64,000 bases of DNA. It comes from Brachypodius melanocephalos. Taxonomy: Eukaryota; Chordata; Aves; Passeriformes; Pycnonotidae. The stretch spans positions 30,033,556 through 30,097,555 of the forward strand of contig VZSR01001685.1 of assembly GCA_013398615.1 (NCBI GenBank), written 5' to 3'. How positions within the stretch are numbered: position 1 is the stretch's first letter; every line of letters starts with the position of its first letter. The notes below the pieces were generated by a model. That model was not told the DNA's origin. It was given only the letters and a program-made list of their open reading frames with translations, and did no database searches. A program made the translations under genes and the position numbers. Shown here piece after piece: positions 49,299-62,928 of the stretch.

Positions 49299-52200
49299 TA
49301 TCAGATTTTAGCTCTCTTCATTGGATGATTAAAATACAGCTTTTTGGTACCTATCTCACATGCAGTAAACTTTTGTTAAATATTTTATGCACACAAAAAT
49401 TTAAATAAAGCATACCACTGAGTGTTCCTGTTATTTATTGTGGCTTTCTTTCCCATTGGCATAATTATTTGTTGATGATCATGTTGGGGTTAGGTTTTAT
49501 TTTCTCAGCTTGATTATGAGACTCTCATATCATGCAATATCAACAGCTTTAAAAATGAGACTAAGTCTTACCTATCATCTGTCTTATCATTTATCCACCA
49601 AGTCAGTTAAATCGTTAAAGGACTAAGTTTGCACTGAGAAATGACACTTTGAGCTCGCAGTATATTAGCTTCCACCCATGGCTTGAGTGATGTATGTTTT
49701 TGTGTGCTAGAATCTTTGTTTTCCAATAAATAACAGAAGCACTTAGGTCTGTGGAAGACAACTTCTCGAGGCACTGTGAAAACTAATACATAGTCTTTGA
49801 CTTTATGCAATATTCATGAAAACAACAGTTGGTTGTTGTTGTTCTTCTAATCAGTTATCAATTGCAATGTCAAACACCAGATGGGAGCAGAAGTTATTAA
49901 ATTTGTTAGGGACAATTGTAAAAGTTGATATAAACCTATAAATTATTCTCTGAAATCTCTGCTTCTCAAACACTTCTGATAGATTAGATCTCCTATACAG
50001 TCATTCTACCATCTATTTGTTCAGAATATGACAGAGTTTCTTGATAAAACCTGCCAACATTTATGAAGATATTTATGGAAGCTTCAGAAGACAAAATGAA
50101 ATTCTTAACCTATTGTATTTGACAATTGTTACTGACAATGTCCAGGAAAATAATCTTGGATTGAATTAAGCCACAGAAATCAGAAAAAAAGGATTATTTA
50201 GTGTACACCAGCAATTGTTCTTCCAGACTCAATAGATAGCTGAAATTATATGAAATTATATTTCTTCTGTAAATTAAGACATGCTTGTATTAGGCTTGCT
50301 TGCATTGAATAGAAATATTTGGAGGTAGCAAAAGTTATAATGCACATGCTTTTTAAAAAGAAATTAGATAACAATGTATATATAACACTGCTTAAAGAGT
50401 TCTGAGGATGGTTTTTGATCACTTCAAACCACAAACTCAACATTCAGTGAAAAATGCATTCATGTTTGATTCTTGTGAATGGAAACGTAAGTTTCTTTTG
50501 AAAGGTCACTTGAGTTGCTATCATTTTAAAATTTAATGCATCGATAAACAGGGTGAGCCATAAATCTGAATATTCTTTCACTACACGTATTTCTGCTAGA
50601 TCTTTGGTCCTGCTAATTCTTTGGTTCCTAGAGCTGCACAGGGCAAAAAAGATTTACTTGACAGGTAAATAAGTCAGCCACCTCAGTCAGTCTAAATATA
50701 CATTAACACTATACTGAACTCCAAAATGCTTTTCTGTTGTCCTGGCTTTCATATCTGGCTTGAATTAAAATGTTTCCAATCCCCTTGAAAACTGCAGTCA
50801 CGATGAATGTATTTTATAGTCAAAGAGAAAATGTGTGATGTCACCAAGACTCTCAGCTAATCCTCCTCAGGAATTCTGATATGAAGGTTGTAACTTAAAA
50901 TAATGACTCATCTCAAAAGTGTTGGTTCCTGACCCCTTTCTCTGATTTGGGGCAGATGGGTTTTTTTTTTTTACACTTCAGATTAAGAATCCTATCAAAT
51001 TCATTAAATTCCATGTGGTTTCTCCTGCTAAGTGATTAAAGATGAAATTATGTGACCACCACGAGGAAGAATATATTGATTCATAATTAATCACCTTGGA
51101 AAATCCTTGGCTAAAATCCATTTGCTTGTGTACTGCATTGGTATTGTTGGAAATGTTATTCACTTCATCCTGTACACAGTTTGGGGAAGGAGAAGAGAGG
51201 ATTCTTTAACAAGTAATTCTATAGATTTATGCATCTTGGTTCAGGCCTCAAATGCAGAAAAAGTCTTGCCTGTAATCTTAATAGGACAATAATGCAAGAA
51301 AAGTAGAATTTACTTTAGGATCTTGCTGTCATTTGTTTACAAGTCAAAGGGGAATTCACATATCCTTAGTCTAGTCACATTTCCCTGTACATTTGTCTGC
51401 AAACCTTGAAAATTTATCCATTGGGATGTTCAGCTCATGTCAAAGATGGAATTTAGATAATTGCCATTTATATAAGAAACATTAGCAGCAAATAAAATAA
51501 TAAAATGCACAATTGGGTTAATCAGACCTTGTAAAATAACTCTCCAAGTCAGGTTGCTAGGGGAATAACACTAAATATGAAATTTGTAGGGTCCTTATTT
51601 TAAACACAGTGTGACAGTACTGTAGCATATCAATGGGTAATAATTAATTACCTATGCCTGTTCAGTTTACAGTGACTGGTTTTAAATGAGCATCTTACAT
51701 ACTGTAAAATTTTTCCTCCTGCAAAACTTATCTATTATATGTAGATAAGGAAAATCTTAGCTCAGAAAATCTTAGTTGAGAATCAAAGTGAAACACCACC
51801 TCAGTCTGCCTCGTACAGTCATGCTGCTGATCAGCCTCCCTCCCTCCTATTCAAACTGATATATTGCCTTGGCATATTGACAATCTGATCTCTTCTGATG
51901 GGAAAACCATCTGAAAGAAAGGAAAAATCTCAATGTCTCCTGCTTCACTACCATTCCTACATAATTAAAACGTGATTCCCTTTGTTTACTGTCTAGCTTA
52001 GTATGTCTTGGACACAAAAATATACTTTTGCAAAGACGGCAGTTTCTGCTTTACAATTTTTCCTGGAGATCTATGACAGTCCTTCTCTAAACTTATAAGG
52101 ATTAGGTTTTTTGCAATATCATATTTAATTTTTCAAGAATTCCTCAAGGCTCTGGAAAATTCAGTGTACATTAGGTTGAAAAGAAAGGTAAAAATCATTT

Positions 52201-54237
52201 TGTATTGAAAAATGTTCCCATTGAAAAATGGTATAGAATGTTATTTCATATTTTGTTGCCATTTTAAACCTTTATATTAATTTGCCATAATTAATTACCA
52301 AATAAATTACCAAATAAAAGGCCAACAGATAATTGTATTCCTTTACTATGAGGAACACTTGAGCTAATTAAAAGTAATGCAGCAAATTATCTAAAACCAT
52401 TTAGTCAAATATAGAGAGAGGTCAAACCTAGGGCAGCACTATTTAAATCAAATCGAATTCCAGCTTGGGAATGGACTTCAAACAGATTTTTAATCGCAGT
52501 ATTTTGTCCACAGGGCATTCTATCACACACTCTGTTTTCAAATAAAATTCACCAGAATGTCCTCCGTTAGGATAGTGCTGGATCTCTCTTGATTACAAAA
52601 TTTCTGTATTTTGAAGTATGTAAATGTGTTCTAGGGCCGTCTTGCTTATAGTCAATCTCTCCAGCCAAACACTGAGTGCTTCCCCTGACTGATTCATTTC
52701 ATTAAGCAAAAAAAAAGAGGAAACAAAAATGTGACACTAGTGCACAGAACCTGCAGGAAAAGGGTGGAAACCCCCCTGCCATGAAGGACCCTGTCATTTT
52801 ATTGCTCTCTGGCAGCACTGCCTGAGCAAAGAGAATGCCAAGCTCAGATTTTCTTGGGACTGCCCTGACCACGAGGACAGGCAGCTTTGGGCTTCTGCTG
52901 TGCTTCCAGGTATATGCAAAGCTATCAGGGTTTCCTTGTCTATTCTTCTACTTCCATATGGATTTCAACCCCAGAAAGAAATAGAACAGTGAGTTATAGT
53001 CATTAGGACAACAGAAAAGGGACTGTGTTTTCAATATATTTTGGATTTTAGATGATGATAATAATTAAACTGGTCTATTGGATTGCGAGGTTTTTGCACA
53101 AAACCTTTGCTGAATGAATGCAACAGTACTCAGTTTTTTTACAAAGAGGACTTTCATGGAACTTTTTGTTAAAACATTTCTTATTTACAGTAGCTTTGTT
53201 TACAACTAATGGTAATTGTTTAAAATTAATTATATTTCAGATATTTTATTGTGGGATTAAATTGATTTCAGAGTCACAAATTAAATGTTCAGTTCCACAT
53301 ATGATATGCTTTGCTTCAATAGAAATACTTTTATTAAGTACAAAGAGATATTAATGACCTTGGTGCTTATTTTCTGCCCTTCCTATCACAGTATGCTCAG
53401 TGGGAATTATCACAACAAAACATTTTTGCACGTCATGTAGCATGACATTTTCCTCAAAATTACTCAGCTGTAAATACGCTTTAAACATGTTTATAGAGGA
53501 TCTTAAAATCACCTACTAATGGTCCTATCAAGGAACTGATATCAGTAAACCAAATGAAGCCAGAGAACACTAAAAAAATAAGGGCAGAGAGTTGCAGATA
53601 CCAGAGCAGGAACACTGTCTGATAGCATAGGTGAGGACTCTTGTATTTGTCCTTGTTGGATGGAAATTCCCAGTAGAAGAGGCTCCTGCCTTTGTGCAGG
53701 TGGTGCATCTCCTCACAGCAACAGCAGCCACAGCAGGGAGTGGGAGAGCACTTTCAGCCACTGGATTTAGAACTGGCCATGATCCTGGATCTACCAAAAC
53801 AGTGACACCCAGATCCAGCATAGTTCTGGCAAATGGGACAGAAGTGCTCACAATGATGAAGTGATCATGTTATATGAGCATAGGATGCTGGAAACCAACT
53901 CCCCAAAAAAATAAAAAGGTACAAAAAGAGCAAAGTATTTCTAGTTCACTCTAGCCATTCCATGCAAATATCTACACAAGTATCTGAATCTGTGAAATTC
54001 AAAGGGCCTAGATGTGCTGCGTCACAAATACTTGATTTCTAGACCAAAGTTCCATTAGGCAGATGGGATTATTTTCAGAGTTAAGTGCTTATTAAAACAA
54101 ATCAGGCCCTTCTATTTGTGTTAAATTCTGTCATTAAATAAACTTGACACTGGGAATGGCTGTTTTAAATTCATTCTATAATTGTTCTTAAACACAATAA
54201 ATACCTATATTTAAAACTTTTGTTATTTACTTGACAG

Positions 54238-54270
54238 ACTTGAATCAAAGGAGCCTTTCCTGTCCGTTGG
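54238..54270 (+). CDS. RALYL: RALYL small internal coding exon (33 nt)
   Basis: This is an 11-codon RALYL exon. Acceptor ACTTGACAG precedes 54238 and a near-ideal donor, GTAAGTAAG, follows 54270. The first base A completes the arginine codon opened by AG at 35023-35024. Ten codons read LESKEPFLSV, and the final GG opens a glycine codon closed by the next exon. From memory this equals the LESKEPFLSVGG part of vertebrate RALYL, just before the tyrosine-rich YVFDYDYY segment, which is not in the window. Both ends are phase 2, so skipping would keep the frame: AG would join the next exon's first base to give Ser or Arg. The paralogue RALY has IYSGY at this point with no such insert, so the exon looks RALYL-specific. 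Whether it is alternatively spliced cannot be seen here. Confidence 0.95.
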
Positions 54271-54611
54271 GTAAGTAAGAATATGTACATTTTCATGGAT
54301 ATTTATATATTCAACAACCGTACAATATAATTTATGAGATTATGTTGAACATAAGCATCCTGTCACAACATTATGGTTATTTACTATACTTAAGCTTATA
54401 AAAGGTAGGTTTTCCTCAATAAAGTCAGCAGTCAGGGATATTTTACTTCTCAAAAAGAAATTAAGTATCTTTTTCCTTTATTGACTAAACAAAATTTACA
54501 CTAAAATACATGTAGGAGTTAAGTGTTGCACTAAAAGGTAGCTGCTTTATTAATTTATTTTCACTGAATTTATTCAGAAACCATTCTAAATATCACATAT
54601 ACCACTCATCT

Positions 54612-54660
54612 AAACCATGAAAAAATGGTTTTTTAACCATGTTAAAAAAAATTTTAACAT
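54612..54660. repeat. Overlapping inverted repeats 340-390 bases past the small exon
   Basis: ATGGTT-TTTT-AACCAT (54625-54640) overlaps ATGTTAAAA-AAAA-TTTTAACAT (54639-54660). An upstream AAACCAT (54612-54618) can also pair with ATGGTTT (54625-54631), so alternative hairpins are possible. Confidence 0.75.
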
Positions 54661-57600
54661 TATTAAAAAATTGTGATACCTCAATAACAGTAATAAAATC
54701 AAACTTATGAAACAGAAAAATATCATATTTTACCCTAATTATAAATCACTGCATTGATTAGCATATTTCAGCCATAGCCTTCATAGTGTCATAGTCATTT
54801 AAACAATTGTATGCCCTCTATATTAAAATAATAGCTCATCATACTAAAAAATATTTTTAAATGTGTAATATTCTAAAAAAGTACCATTCTTTTATAAAAT
54901 GTAGATTAATATATGTATTAGTGGTAATTACCTGTATTTTATCTCTGAGTCTGAATTTTTCTTTTCACACCCAGTTTTCCTTTCAGCTTCTTTCTTTAAA
55001 ACTTTCCAAAGTGTCCTGACATTCTCCCTCCCTGTTTTCCTGCAGAACTGTATATTTTTTAATGTGTCTTTACTCTGATTTTCCTTTGTTCACGACATAA
55101 TCTTTGTACCAAGAATATAAACTGCAGACAAAACGTTTCATAAGAAATATCTCTTTGTCATGTAATTATCAGTAACTTCCAGATTGTTGTACTAACCGCA
55201 GAACTAAAAGTCAACTTTGAATTCTGAAGTGTGAAGTAAAGTTAACAAGCAAGAAAGCATGTAGATTATGATCAAAAGAACTCAACAAATTAGCATGAAC
55301 GGGACTGAGATATGTCTTGGTTTCTGTAGCATAAAGTAGCTCTGGGGTTTTTGAGTATATTTTGGATTAATTGCTTGCTGTTTCTACTTTCTACTAACTC
55401 GAAATTATTGGAAAATACTTGAAGAGGGTGTGGAAGGGACACTGCTCTAGTTTTGCATGCTTTGAAATGTCCAAATTTATTATCAAATTCAGTCCCTTCT
55501 GTTAATAACTTTCATTACTCTAATTTGTAACTTAAGCTATTGAGTTGGCATTTTGGGGCCTTCACTCTCATAATGAAGTGATTATCTGAAAACATCAACT
55601 ATAAGATTTAAAAAAGAAGTTGCATGCCATTGTGGTTGAGGAGCAAAGTTCTAAATACAAAAAAAAATCCAGGAAACAAATAAAAATACTATGTTAGTGG
55701 TTATATTATTTCCCACAAAATAGTAAATCCTATTTCTTATCATGATCTTAAGAACTATACTGGCAATTTTAGCTTATTTGCCGAGGAGGACGTATTGTGT
55801 TTTGGCTTTGGGTTTTCTTATGAGTAGACTGGTGGCCACTGTGTAAACCCACATTATATCCACATGGTTGTTGTATGTGACTTGGTCTCTAAAATTGATT
55901 CCTCTTGGGAATTCTAGTCTGTGCAAATAGACTTAGCTTTTTTCCAGAACCTTTCAAAAGTTTGCGAGTAATGTACTTGAATTCTTTTATGCAAGTTCAT
56001 AATAATGAAGATAGATAAAACTTCCCAAAATTATTCCCCGTGTGCTACTTTTGCCTTTTACTTCTGTATTTCCTCCACCTCCAAGGAGGGCATCAGAGGG
56101 TTTAGACACTGTGTTCTAAGGAGAGGACCAAGCCAACATCCTTGGAACTACATAAGAGATACTCCTCCACAAAAACTGGGGGACTTTTTAACAGAGAATG
56201 AGTTCTTATGCCAGGATCTGTATCAAATGTTTTAGCCCAGACAAAATGTTTTAGCCCTGCAACCAGCAGGCTTTTAAAATACAGTAATGTTTGCAGAAGA
56301 AATGCTGACTTAACCACAATTAAACAAACACGTGGGTGCCCTTAATGGCTTTTGCAGCCAGAGTTGGTCAAAACACCAATCTAAATTATTTTTGGCTGCC
56401 TGCAGATGGCTTGATTCTGCACACCAGCCTCTCATTCATCTATCTTCTGCAACAGAGATTTGTTTCCACATTTTCACTGTGCTGCCTGCAGGACCTAATT
56501 AAGCTTTTTCATTTTGCTGTGCCTAAGCATATGACTTCTTGGTGCTTTTCCATTGCTAATTGTTTTGGCAGGGGAAGGGAACATGAAGTGTGATAACCTA
56601 AGACCTCAAGACTGCCTCAAGGCTTTTGAGCTCTGTTTATATGTGTAGGGCTGCAATCGTCCCATAAGAAATCCCACAAAGGAACATTGGTTGATAAAAT
56701 CTTGCATTTTTTCCCCACCCCCAGAAAGCAGCCAGAGAATAGACCTCAGCTCTTACTGTTGTAGTTTGTGTCTCAAATGTAGGGAGAGAACACCTCCTGT
56801 GCTCCCACAGTAAAGGCAATTCCATTTATCATTCTTTCTATGCAAAGCAGAGAAGAAAAACCCACTTCTCTTTTACTCCGTGTGCGAGGCAGGGGTGTAA
56901 TTTGGCACTAAAGCCATAGCAATATCTTTAATGAAAGTCTCTAATGGTAGCATTCAGGAGCAAAAATTCATCAAGTATACAGTCTATTCAGATAAGAGCA
57001 TCTGAGTGCAATATTATGATTTTGGGCTAAAATACACAGTTGAATTTGATATCTGTGTTGTCTTCCTTTGCGTCTTAGAGGCGAAAATAAAATCCTTCAG
57101 GAAGACTGAGATATTTGTTAGCGCAGAATGATGAATGACAGTCTATAAAGGCACTTCCTTCTGGAATGTTATTTCCAGAGGAAATGTTATTTCATGAGGT
57201 TTGTGTTCATATTCAATATAAGCAAGACCAAGAGGTTTCTGAACTTCCTTTCCTTTTGATATTATATAGCATTCATGTTCATGTAGGTTTAGTATAAAGA
57301 AGAAGTCATGCAAATGCTCAGAATGCCTGGAAGACTCTAATCTCAGAGGCAAGAGTTTTGGTAAAAATCCACCACTGAAAATTCATCAAATTAACTTCAT
57401 GCAGAAAAGTTTGAAAGGTTCAGTCTTAAAAGACAAGGCAAGTCAAGAGTCTTGATAAAAAAAATATGGATACTGCGAAATGGACACTGCAAAAAGAACA
57501 ACTCAGTGCCAACTCATATTAAGTTCATCCTGTTTTGTGCAAAGGCTGTATTATATTTTAAAAGCAATATACATGTAAAATGCCAATATCTTTAATTATC

Positions 57601-58151
57601 CACATCAGCTCTCCATAGTTGGAAATTTCCTAATAGTGATGATGCATAATTATCACCCCAAAAAAACAGTTATAATTCTCTCTGGATAATTAGATTGATT
57701 ATGCAGTTATTAATCACTGGCTATTTCTTGGCAGCTGATTTATGGTGGCTATCTGCATGTAAGAGTTTAGTACTTGATAAATTTCAGCTAATACTGCAAG
57801 GAGATTTGTAACTGGTCATTGGTCTGAGCCTTAAACTTAAAATCTCATTTTGTAAGACACAGCCAATGCAGCAACATTCAAGGCCTGTAATAGTATTATA
57901 TGGTGAGTAGAGGCCATAATTATTTTGTAATTGTGTTGCACAGTAAATTCTTTGAATTAATTACTATTGGTTTCTAACTAGAATTGTATGTAACTTCCAT
58001 AACAACACATGGTCAGTGTAACTTGAACACACGTAAAGGCAGAAAATTCCATCAGAGCAACTAATAATTTTGTCAAACATGTAAAAAATACTTGTCTTCT
58101 CTGTTAGACATCATTTAATAATATGTTCCATATTGTTGAATTCAGAAGAGG

Positions 58152-58164
58152 GAGAGAGAGAGAG
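58152..58164. repeat. (GA)n tract
   Basis: Short GA dinucleotide repeat. Confidence 0.85.
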
Positions 58165-60271
58165 GGAAACAACTGCTTTTTTTGAGTCTTGTGAAAAAAG
58201 ATTCCTTTACTGCCAGCTGCAGAGAATGGGATTATTTCTGGATAAGCAGGCAATAGCTCTCCATTGAGATGGTCTTTGAAAATGCATGTGATATATACAT
58301 GGTTGTGAGCTGAGATACAATCTATTCCCTCATTTTTTTCAATTTTTTTGATTGATTGTTTGCTATAAGCAGTATAATTTTAGGTGGAAACCCAGAGAGA
58401 AACATAAGTGAAAATGAATGCATTATATGTATTTATTTAATGATGAATAGTTGTCTGTCATGGAAGAAAGAACAGACACACAAGTAAAATTAACATTAGT
58501 TAATTCATATTTTTTACATTCTTAGTGAAAACACTAGAGGTCTTTATAAACTACTACTTTCCTCACCAAGGTGTCCTTTGTAGAAAGTATTTGACAATAG
58601 AAAATACTAAAAATCCATGCATTTTCCAAGTAATATCTTAATCACAGTAACTTTCAAACATAGGTACTTACTTCTACAAGAGACAGAGTAATTTTGGTGG
58701 GCTCATATTCTTAGAAGAACTTGGAAAACCTTCTAAAACACAAAAAGTAAATTTAATTAATTTTCTTCCAGAAGAAAAATTCTAAGATACATTGAATAAC
58801 TTGAATTTATCACTCACATTTCTTCCTCTTGCTCAGTGGTATTTTCTTTCTTGCAAGGCTATTTTGCAGATCTATGGGAAATTCTGCTCTCATACATTGG
58901 TTTGAGGGATCTCATTCTCCAGAAGTGAGATAGTTTAAATAAAAGCTTAGTCCACTTCCAAAATATGGAAGTTTTTTCAATTCGCAGTCAGTTTTTGTGG
59001 GAGTTTGGTTTGTTGTTGGTTTTTTAATGGACAATAGGTTGTAAGGCACAAAATAGAATGTACCCACGGAGCATCCTCTGTAACAAATTCCATCACTCTT
59101 GTTCCTCATCCTGGTTATCAGGTAGCACCAGTGGAAGGAGCAGACACTGCTCCAACCGTTCCCACCCAACTTCTGAAAAGAGAGAGCTAAGAAAATTATT
59201 TTCCTTCAGCAGAAGAAGTATAAAAAAAAGAGGAGATATTAGACTCATTTTGCTCTGTTATTATGGTACCAATAAAACTACTAACCAGAACACAATCTTG
59301 TAACTCTTATTCAGGTCAGGTATTCAGGAGCTGTTTTAATGAAAATCACAGGAGGACTGAACACACGTGACAATTATTTAAACTCATTGTTTAGATCCAG
59401 GCAGTAATTTCTTGTGCTTAAAACCACTTGGGCTTTCTGACTTAGGCAGACAGTAGCAGACCTTCTGCTTTTGCAGAGAATACCCTTTAAAACAACCAAC
59501 TGATTGATTATGTGTGGGGTTTAGCCTGGAGGCAAGAGGTACATGTCAGGGTTTTGCAAAGGCTCTTTACTGGGTGGGACCTTCAGGGCAGTCACAGAGA
59601 GCCAGGAGGGATTTGGAATTTGACAGCACATATGGATACCTGTGGAAGACACTGAGAATCTATATAATTTAATTTCAGGTAGTAGTACTGACATTCTTTT
59701 CTTTCAGTTTTCCAAAACTCACAAGGCTTAAGGTTTTCTATAACTGCCTACTTACCATTATTTTAACAATCTGAAACAGGCATGAATACAGCTATTTTAA
59801 AAATTTATAAATTTTTTTTCTTGAAGCTCTCTCATAATAAGTAGTTACAAAGCTACAGTAATAATAATATTGGTCTATTGCTGTGACTGATTTTTTCGTG
59901 GTTTTATGACATTACTCAATGTTGAAAGATCCTGGATTATGTACTTTTTTCTACTGATCTTCAATCGAAACCTAATTATTTTATGGTTTCCCTATTTGCC
60001 TGATTTTTTCATTCTACATCACTCCTACTTTCACACACAGAGCAATATCTATATTACATTAAAAAAGGCTAATGAATTTAGCCAAAAAAGTTATTTTCCT
60101 AATTCATGATTCCTAAGGTAACTTTCATTTGCAACAAACTCAAGAGATATTAATCTTTATAAATTCTTTTTCCCCTCTCTGACCTTAATAATATCAGTAG
60201 CAATATTCTTCATAACTGGGAAAGGCAAGAGCATGAGATCGTTGTTTTCTCTTCTGTTTATTCTACTTCCC

Positions 60272-60299
60272 TTTCTCTCTCTCTCTTTTTTTTTTTTTT
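60272..60299. repeat. (CT)n tract followed by T14
   Basis: CT dinucleotides run into fourteen T bases, forming a long pyrimidine tract on the gene's sense strand. Confidence 0.9.
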
Positions 60300-62928
60300 G
60301 CTGTCTAATATTTCTGTCTTCCAAGACTTCTCTTTCCCTAGAAATTCTAGAAAAACAATACATATCCATGTAATTTATGTGTTAGTTTAATGATGAACAA
60401 TTCCTAAACAATGAATATTTGTACTCTCACCTATGTAAGCAGATAGTCAGGAGGTTTTTTTAGAGGAGGGAAAATTATGCTCAAGAGAATGTTTCTGAAG
60501 GAAGTTGAGGAGGCTGAAATATTCAGGAAGTATAGGAATGAAAAGAAATCTGGGAACATAATAGAGAGGAAAGTCAGGGGGAAAGGACAGCACAAAGAAA
60601 CAAAAAGTGAGATATAGTCTTACAATGGAAGATGGAGGGAGGAGGAAGGGCAATATTTGCTGGATATATACCCTCACTGTGTAACACAACAATTTACATC
60701 TAATTTAAGTTTGTTTGTTTTTTTTTTTTCCAAACAGCAGTGACTGACCCATGACTTATAGAAAATAGTGTTTGAAAAGGTCTGTGTTAGCAGTATTCCT
60801 ATTTCCTGTTTCTGAGGTATCAACATAGCAGCTTGCCACAGCAACCTATATGGCTTCTGTGAGTATTCAGAATGAACAAGCTTACTGTGGCAGTAATGTG
60901 CAGAAATATCATGAGACCTAGCTCTCTTCCCAAAACACATCTGAAAATTGACACAGTTTCTCATCCTTCTCATGGCTGTTGCATATGAAAGACTTTATTT
61001 ATTCTCAGAAGTTTCCAGATCATTACAAAGAAGTTTTATTTCAGTTTCTTCCCCTTTATAGATATATTGAAAGATAGAATTCTGAAGTTTTATGTTTTGA
61101 GTTTCAAATTTCCCATAATGGTTTACAAATCAGTCAGCCTGTGTCTACCCCTTGCTCATCTGTCTGTGTTTCTCTAACTACTTTTGTACAATAGTATCAA
61201 TTGAAACTTCTTAATATTAAGGTCTTAGCACTCTAGGCCTTAAAGAAATATTCAGAGGGGATCAGATGGCTGACCCCTTTGATTCCATGCTTGAAATCAG
61301 TTTGATCTTTTTTACCAGAAACTGAAATTTGATCCATCTACCCTAACATCTTACTTGCACTTGAACTACAAGAGAAAGATATTCTTAAAAAAGCAAACAC
61401 CAGAAAGACAGCCAGTGCTTCTATGTGAACTTTTACTTTACAGTCCACTTCACGCCCTTCTGTTGTGATATAACTGGCAGCTCCCTGATAAAGAGATTTC
61501 TTCTTTTGGAGTTCAACCAACTGTGATCATAGCAATCAGTCAGTGGACTTGCTTCAAAAGTTATTGCTCCACACCAGTGTGTGTATTCATTGGCTTTCTA
61601 AAGAGTAAAGCTAGGAGTAAGAGAGGAGGCAGTGCAGAAAGAGGCATATCAGAGAGAAATACTGCTTATGCAGAGCAAATTGGAACTTTCCGATGTCTCT
61701 CTCAAGTTTGTTAAAGATTTTTTAAAAGATAAAGAGCTTCAGGTTAGGAGTTGTTGTCTTTAGTGTTGCTCTGTTAATAGCCTTTTGTGTGATACCAAGG
61801 AAAAACTACTCACATCTTGCTTTACTGGATCATTCAGCTGTGCATTCACATACTGTAGTATGACCACAATTTGAAATAAAATCCCAACATGTCCTGATAT
61901 TAGGCAAGCTTTCACCTAATAAAATGAATTAAATCATAGATTGTTTTCTACGAATTTAACTTGGTCTGAGATTTGACCTTGTTTACAAACCACTTTCCAT
62001 CTACCCTGGTATAATGCCTTACACACCATAAATTGAAAAGAAGCACGATTGTGTCAGGGGTACTGCTGTTGATTTCAAGGGTCTTGATTTTGGCTGTTTT
62101 AGTTTCAGTTTCTTTGGGGTAAATTTTTGCTTAATTTTAATTATGAACTGCAGTTCAAAAGCACTGTGTAGTTATCCATTGAGTTCAGGGATTTTTTTAA
62201 TCTCAGGTTCAGGCTAGATTCTTATAATTTTTCAAGCCAAAGTTCAACTTTTTCCGCATCAGCCATACATGCTCTATGTGTATGCTCAAGTGTAACAGGT
62301 TATAACAATTTCAATGCTGATGCAGCTCAAAAAAATGGCAATTAGGTCATATTCTGCCTTATTAATAGTAGGATAAGCATTTTATTGCTGCCAGTTTAAT
62401 TTCTGTCCTTCAAATTCTTTCATTTCTAAAGTCTTCAGCTTTGGTTCTGAAATCGTTTAAGGATCAGTTTTGCTCAATAAAATTAAATCCTTCACAACAT
62501 ATTAGAGCATAATTAAAAGTTGGAGGATAAGCCTTAAATGTGAAATAGAAATAACAGAACAAATCTGCCATGCATGACCAGGAACTGACAGTTAACATTG
62601 TTATGGTAGTGACTCTGCTGCTAATGCCAAAGCATTTGTTTAATTTGAAAGGTATAAAATGTTCTAGCAAATATAGAGGTTTGGGTTATTTTTCTTTTCA
62701 GTTGCCTCTAATCCTGCATACAATTAAAAAAAAAATTTAAAAAATCCAAAACATAGCAAACATTCTGAGCTCTCCACACTTGAATCCTGCAGTCTTTATT
62801 CTCAAGAATAAGGATGGAAGGTTGAATCAGCTGCCATCCTATAGCCAGCTACTTTTAATCAAACATTTTGATAACCACACAGAGAGACACCAGAAAGTAG
62901 TTTTAAGTCCCAACAATTATAATTTTTC

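Larger units (their letters stand above)
41676..54237 (+). other. RALYL: RALYL intron, from the palindrome to the small exon
   Basis: The first kilobase (to about 42740) is GC-richer and unassigned. It contains CATTTGTATTGCCA twice, at 41889-41902 and 41916-41929. From there on it is AT-rich intron with simple repeats, a GC-richer patch at about 52740-52910 and another at about 53580-53860, whose open frames on both strands match nothing I know. The 3' end has a weak pyrimidine tract and the acceptor TTACTTGACAG. No further exon or RNA gene is seen. Confidence 0.65.
54271..62928 (+). other. RALYL: RALYL intron after the small exon
   Basis: AT-rich intron starting GTAAGTAAG. It holds hairpin-forming palindromes at 54612-54660, a homeodomain-motif-rich stretch at about 57590-57960, a GA tract at 58152-58164 and a CT/T tract at 60272-60299. 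I looked for the next RALYL exon (tyrosine-rich FDYDYY coding) and did not find it. No other gene is supported. Confidence 0.75.
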
